Shown here: positions 13,280-14,185 of the stretch, one piece after another
Layout: each line of letters opens with the position of its first letter
Numbering within the stretch: position 1 is the first letter of the stretch
From: Treponema sp.
Lineage (GTDB): Bacteria; Spirochaetota; Spirochaetia; Treponematales; Treponemataceae
Length of the DNA stretch: 14,185 nt
Assembly: GCA_023231445.1 (NCBI GenBank)
Contig: JALNVF010000087.1
Span: 1-14,185 of the forward strand
Direction of reading: 5' to 3'
Position numbers and translations under genes: made by a program
The notes under the pieces: model-generated
Seen by the model: only the letters and a program-made list of their open reading frames with translations
Database searches by the model: none
Told to the model about the DNA's origin: nothing

Positions 13280-14143
13280 ATGCACATATACAGAAATATA
13301 CGGAAAATCGTAACTGCCCATCCGGTTATTGAAGGTGCCGGTGTCCATCTTCAACGGGCTATAGGATTCGACGATCCGTATCAATACGACCCGTTCCTTC
13401 TGTTCGACGATTTCAGATCGGATACTCCTGCCGATTATATAAAAGGCTTTCCCTGGCATCCACACCGCGGCATTGAAACGATAACATACGTACTCAAGGG
13501 AAAGGTAAATCACGAGGACAGCATGGGAAACAGAGGATCGATCGGAGCAGGCGACATTCAGTGGATGACGGCGGGCAGCGGTATTTATCATCAGGAAATG
13601 CCGGAAGGCAGTTCTGATGGAGCAATGTACGGCTTTCAACTGTGGATAAACCTGCCGTCGAAGGACAAAATGACCGTACCCCGGTACAGGGGTTTTACTG
13701 CAGCAGATATTTCCGAAGTTAAAAAGGACGACGGTATTCTCATCAAAGTAATAGCAGGGTCATATGAAGGAATCACCGGACCTGTCACAGATGTCGTTAC
13801 CGCTCCCGAATACTATGACATTAGTATTCCTCCTGAAAAGGAGTATATACAGAAGACAAAGAAAGGTGCGACAGTCATCTTTTATGTGTTCGACGGGGAA
13901 GCATACATTGAAACAAGTACAGAAGAAAAAGTTCAAAACAGAAATCTTATTCTGTTTGCAGACGGCGATGCTGTGAAAATCCGGACGAAAGAACATCCTG
14001 TACAGTTCCTCATGATGTCAGGCACTCCCATAAAAGAACAGATTGCATGGTACGGGCCGATCGTCATGAACACGGACGAAGAGCTTCAGACGGCGTTCAG
14101 GGAACTCGAAGAAGGTACATTCGTAAAAGCTAAGGCCGTCTGA
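13280..14143 (+). CDS. Pirin family protein
   Basis: A 287-residue bicupin of the pirin family, cytoplasmic and expected to bind iron. The N-terminal cupin holds the conserved metal ligands in FPWHPHRGIETITYV (H60, H62) and GIYHQEMP (H104, E106). The ornate signature LLFDDFR (41-46 region), VLKGKVNHEDSMGN and GDIQWMTAGSGI is intact. The C-terminal cupin (about 175-270) is less conserved, as usual. Family roles range from quercetin dioxygenase activity to redox-linked regulation, so the function here is undetermined. It is divergent from the ACT-TVP38-PhzF unit, with 137 bases of shared upstream DNA, and has its own promoter with an operator-like dyad. The ATG at 13280 has GGGGA seven bases upstream. 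Nothing further is recognisable in the 42 bases after the stop. Confidence 0.93.
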   Translation: MHIYRNIRKIVTAHPVIEGAGVHLQRAIGFDDPYQYDPFLLFDDFRSDTPADYIKGFPWHPHRGIETITYVLKGKVNHEDSMGNRGSIGAGDIQWMTAGSGIYHQEMPEGSSDGAMYGFQLWINLPSKDKMTVPRYRGFTAADISEVKKDDGILIKVIAGSYEGITGPVTDVVTAPEYYDISIPPEKEYIQKTKKGATVIFYVFDGEAYIETSTEEKVQNRNLILFADGDAVKIRTKEHPVQFLMMSGTPIKEQIAWYGPIVMNTDEELQTAFRELEEGTFVKAKAV

Positions 14144-14185
14144 ACAGTTTGTTCCGGGTTCCAAGATTGTACGGGCAGACGTCCC

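Overview
The window looks like an ordinary, densely coded bacterial chromosome segment with intermediate GC content. It holds one partial gene and thirteen complete genes, with no rRNA, tRNA, CRISPR array, transposase or phage gene. The longest gene-free stretch is 151 bases (5658-5808). A host-associated anaerobe, probably a spirochaete of the Treponema type, is my best guess. The grounds are the ferredoxin-linked 2-oxoacid oxidoreductase, the mix of families, and a GCTAACGCGGAGTTTTAGGA-type intergenic repeat that I associate from memory with treponemes. None of these is diagnostic.

Layout. 1-310 (+) is the 3' end of a DUF1848 gene. 411-2950 (+) is a two-gene operon for a 2-oxoacid:ferredoxin oxidoreductase (fused gamma-alpha subunit, then beta), with a good promoter in front and a hairpin terminator behind. 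3054-3590 (+) is a small FMN nitroreductase. 3615-5091 (-) is a lipoprotein aspartyl protease with a PDZ domain, followed by an overlapping DUF2087 gene. 5214-9496 (+) is a MarR regulator followed by two ABC half-exporters that form an asymmetric heterodimer. The MarR promoter carries a near-perfect 30-base dyad. A 29-base direct repeat surrounding hairpins separates the regulator from the exporter genes. 9554-11122 (+) is a membrane diguanylate cyclase that may be read from a leaderless mRNA. 11130-13142 (-) is a probable three-gene unit: ACT-domain protein, TVP38/VTT membrane protein, PhzF-like isomerase. 13280-14143 (+) is a pirin gene with a perfect 12-base inverted repeat at its promoter.

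How the parts fit. The oxidoreductase makes or uses reduced ferredoxin in central anaerobic metabolism. The MarR protein most likely represses itself and perhaps the drug-type exporter downstream. The remaining genes are single housekeeping or stress-type functions with no evident common pathway.

I do not see a clearly new multi-gene system. The most distinctive material is non-coding: the 5658-5808 repeat and hairpin cluster whose second copy supplies the exporter's ribosome binding site, the two promoter dyads, and the hairpin plus leaderless promoter in front of the diguanylate cyclase. Within proteins, the KorB-like subunit lacks one of the usual iron-sulfur cysteines.
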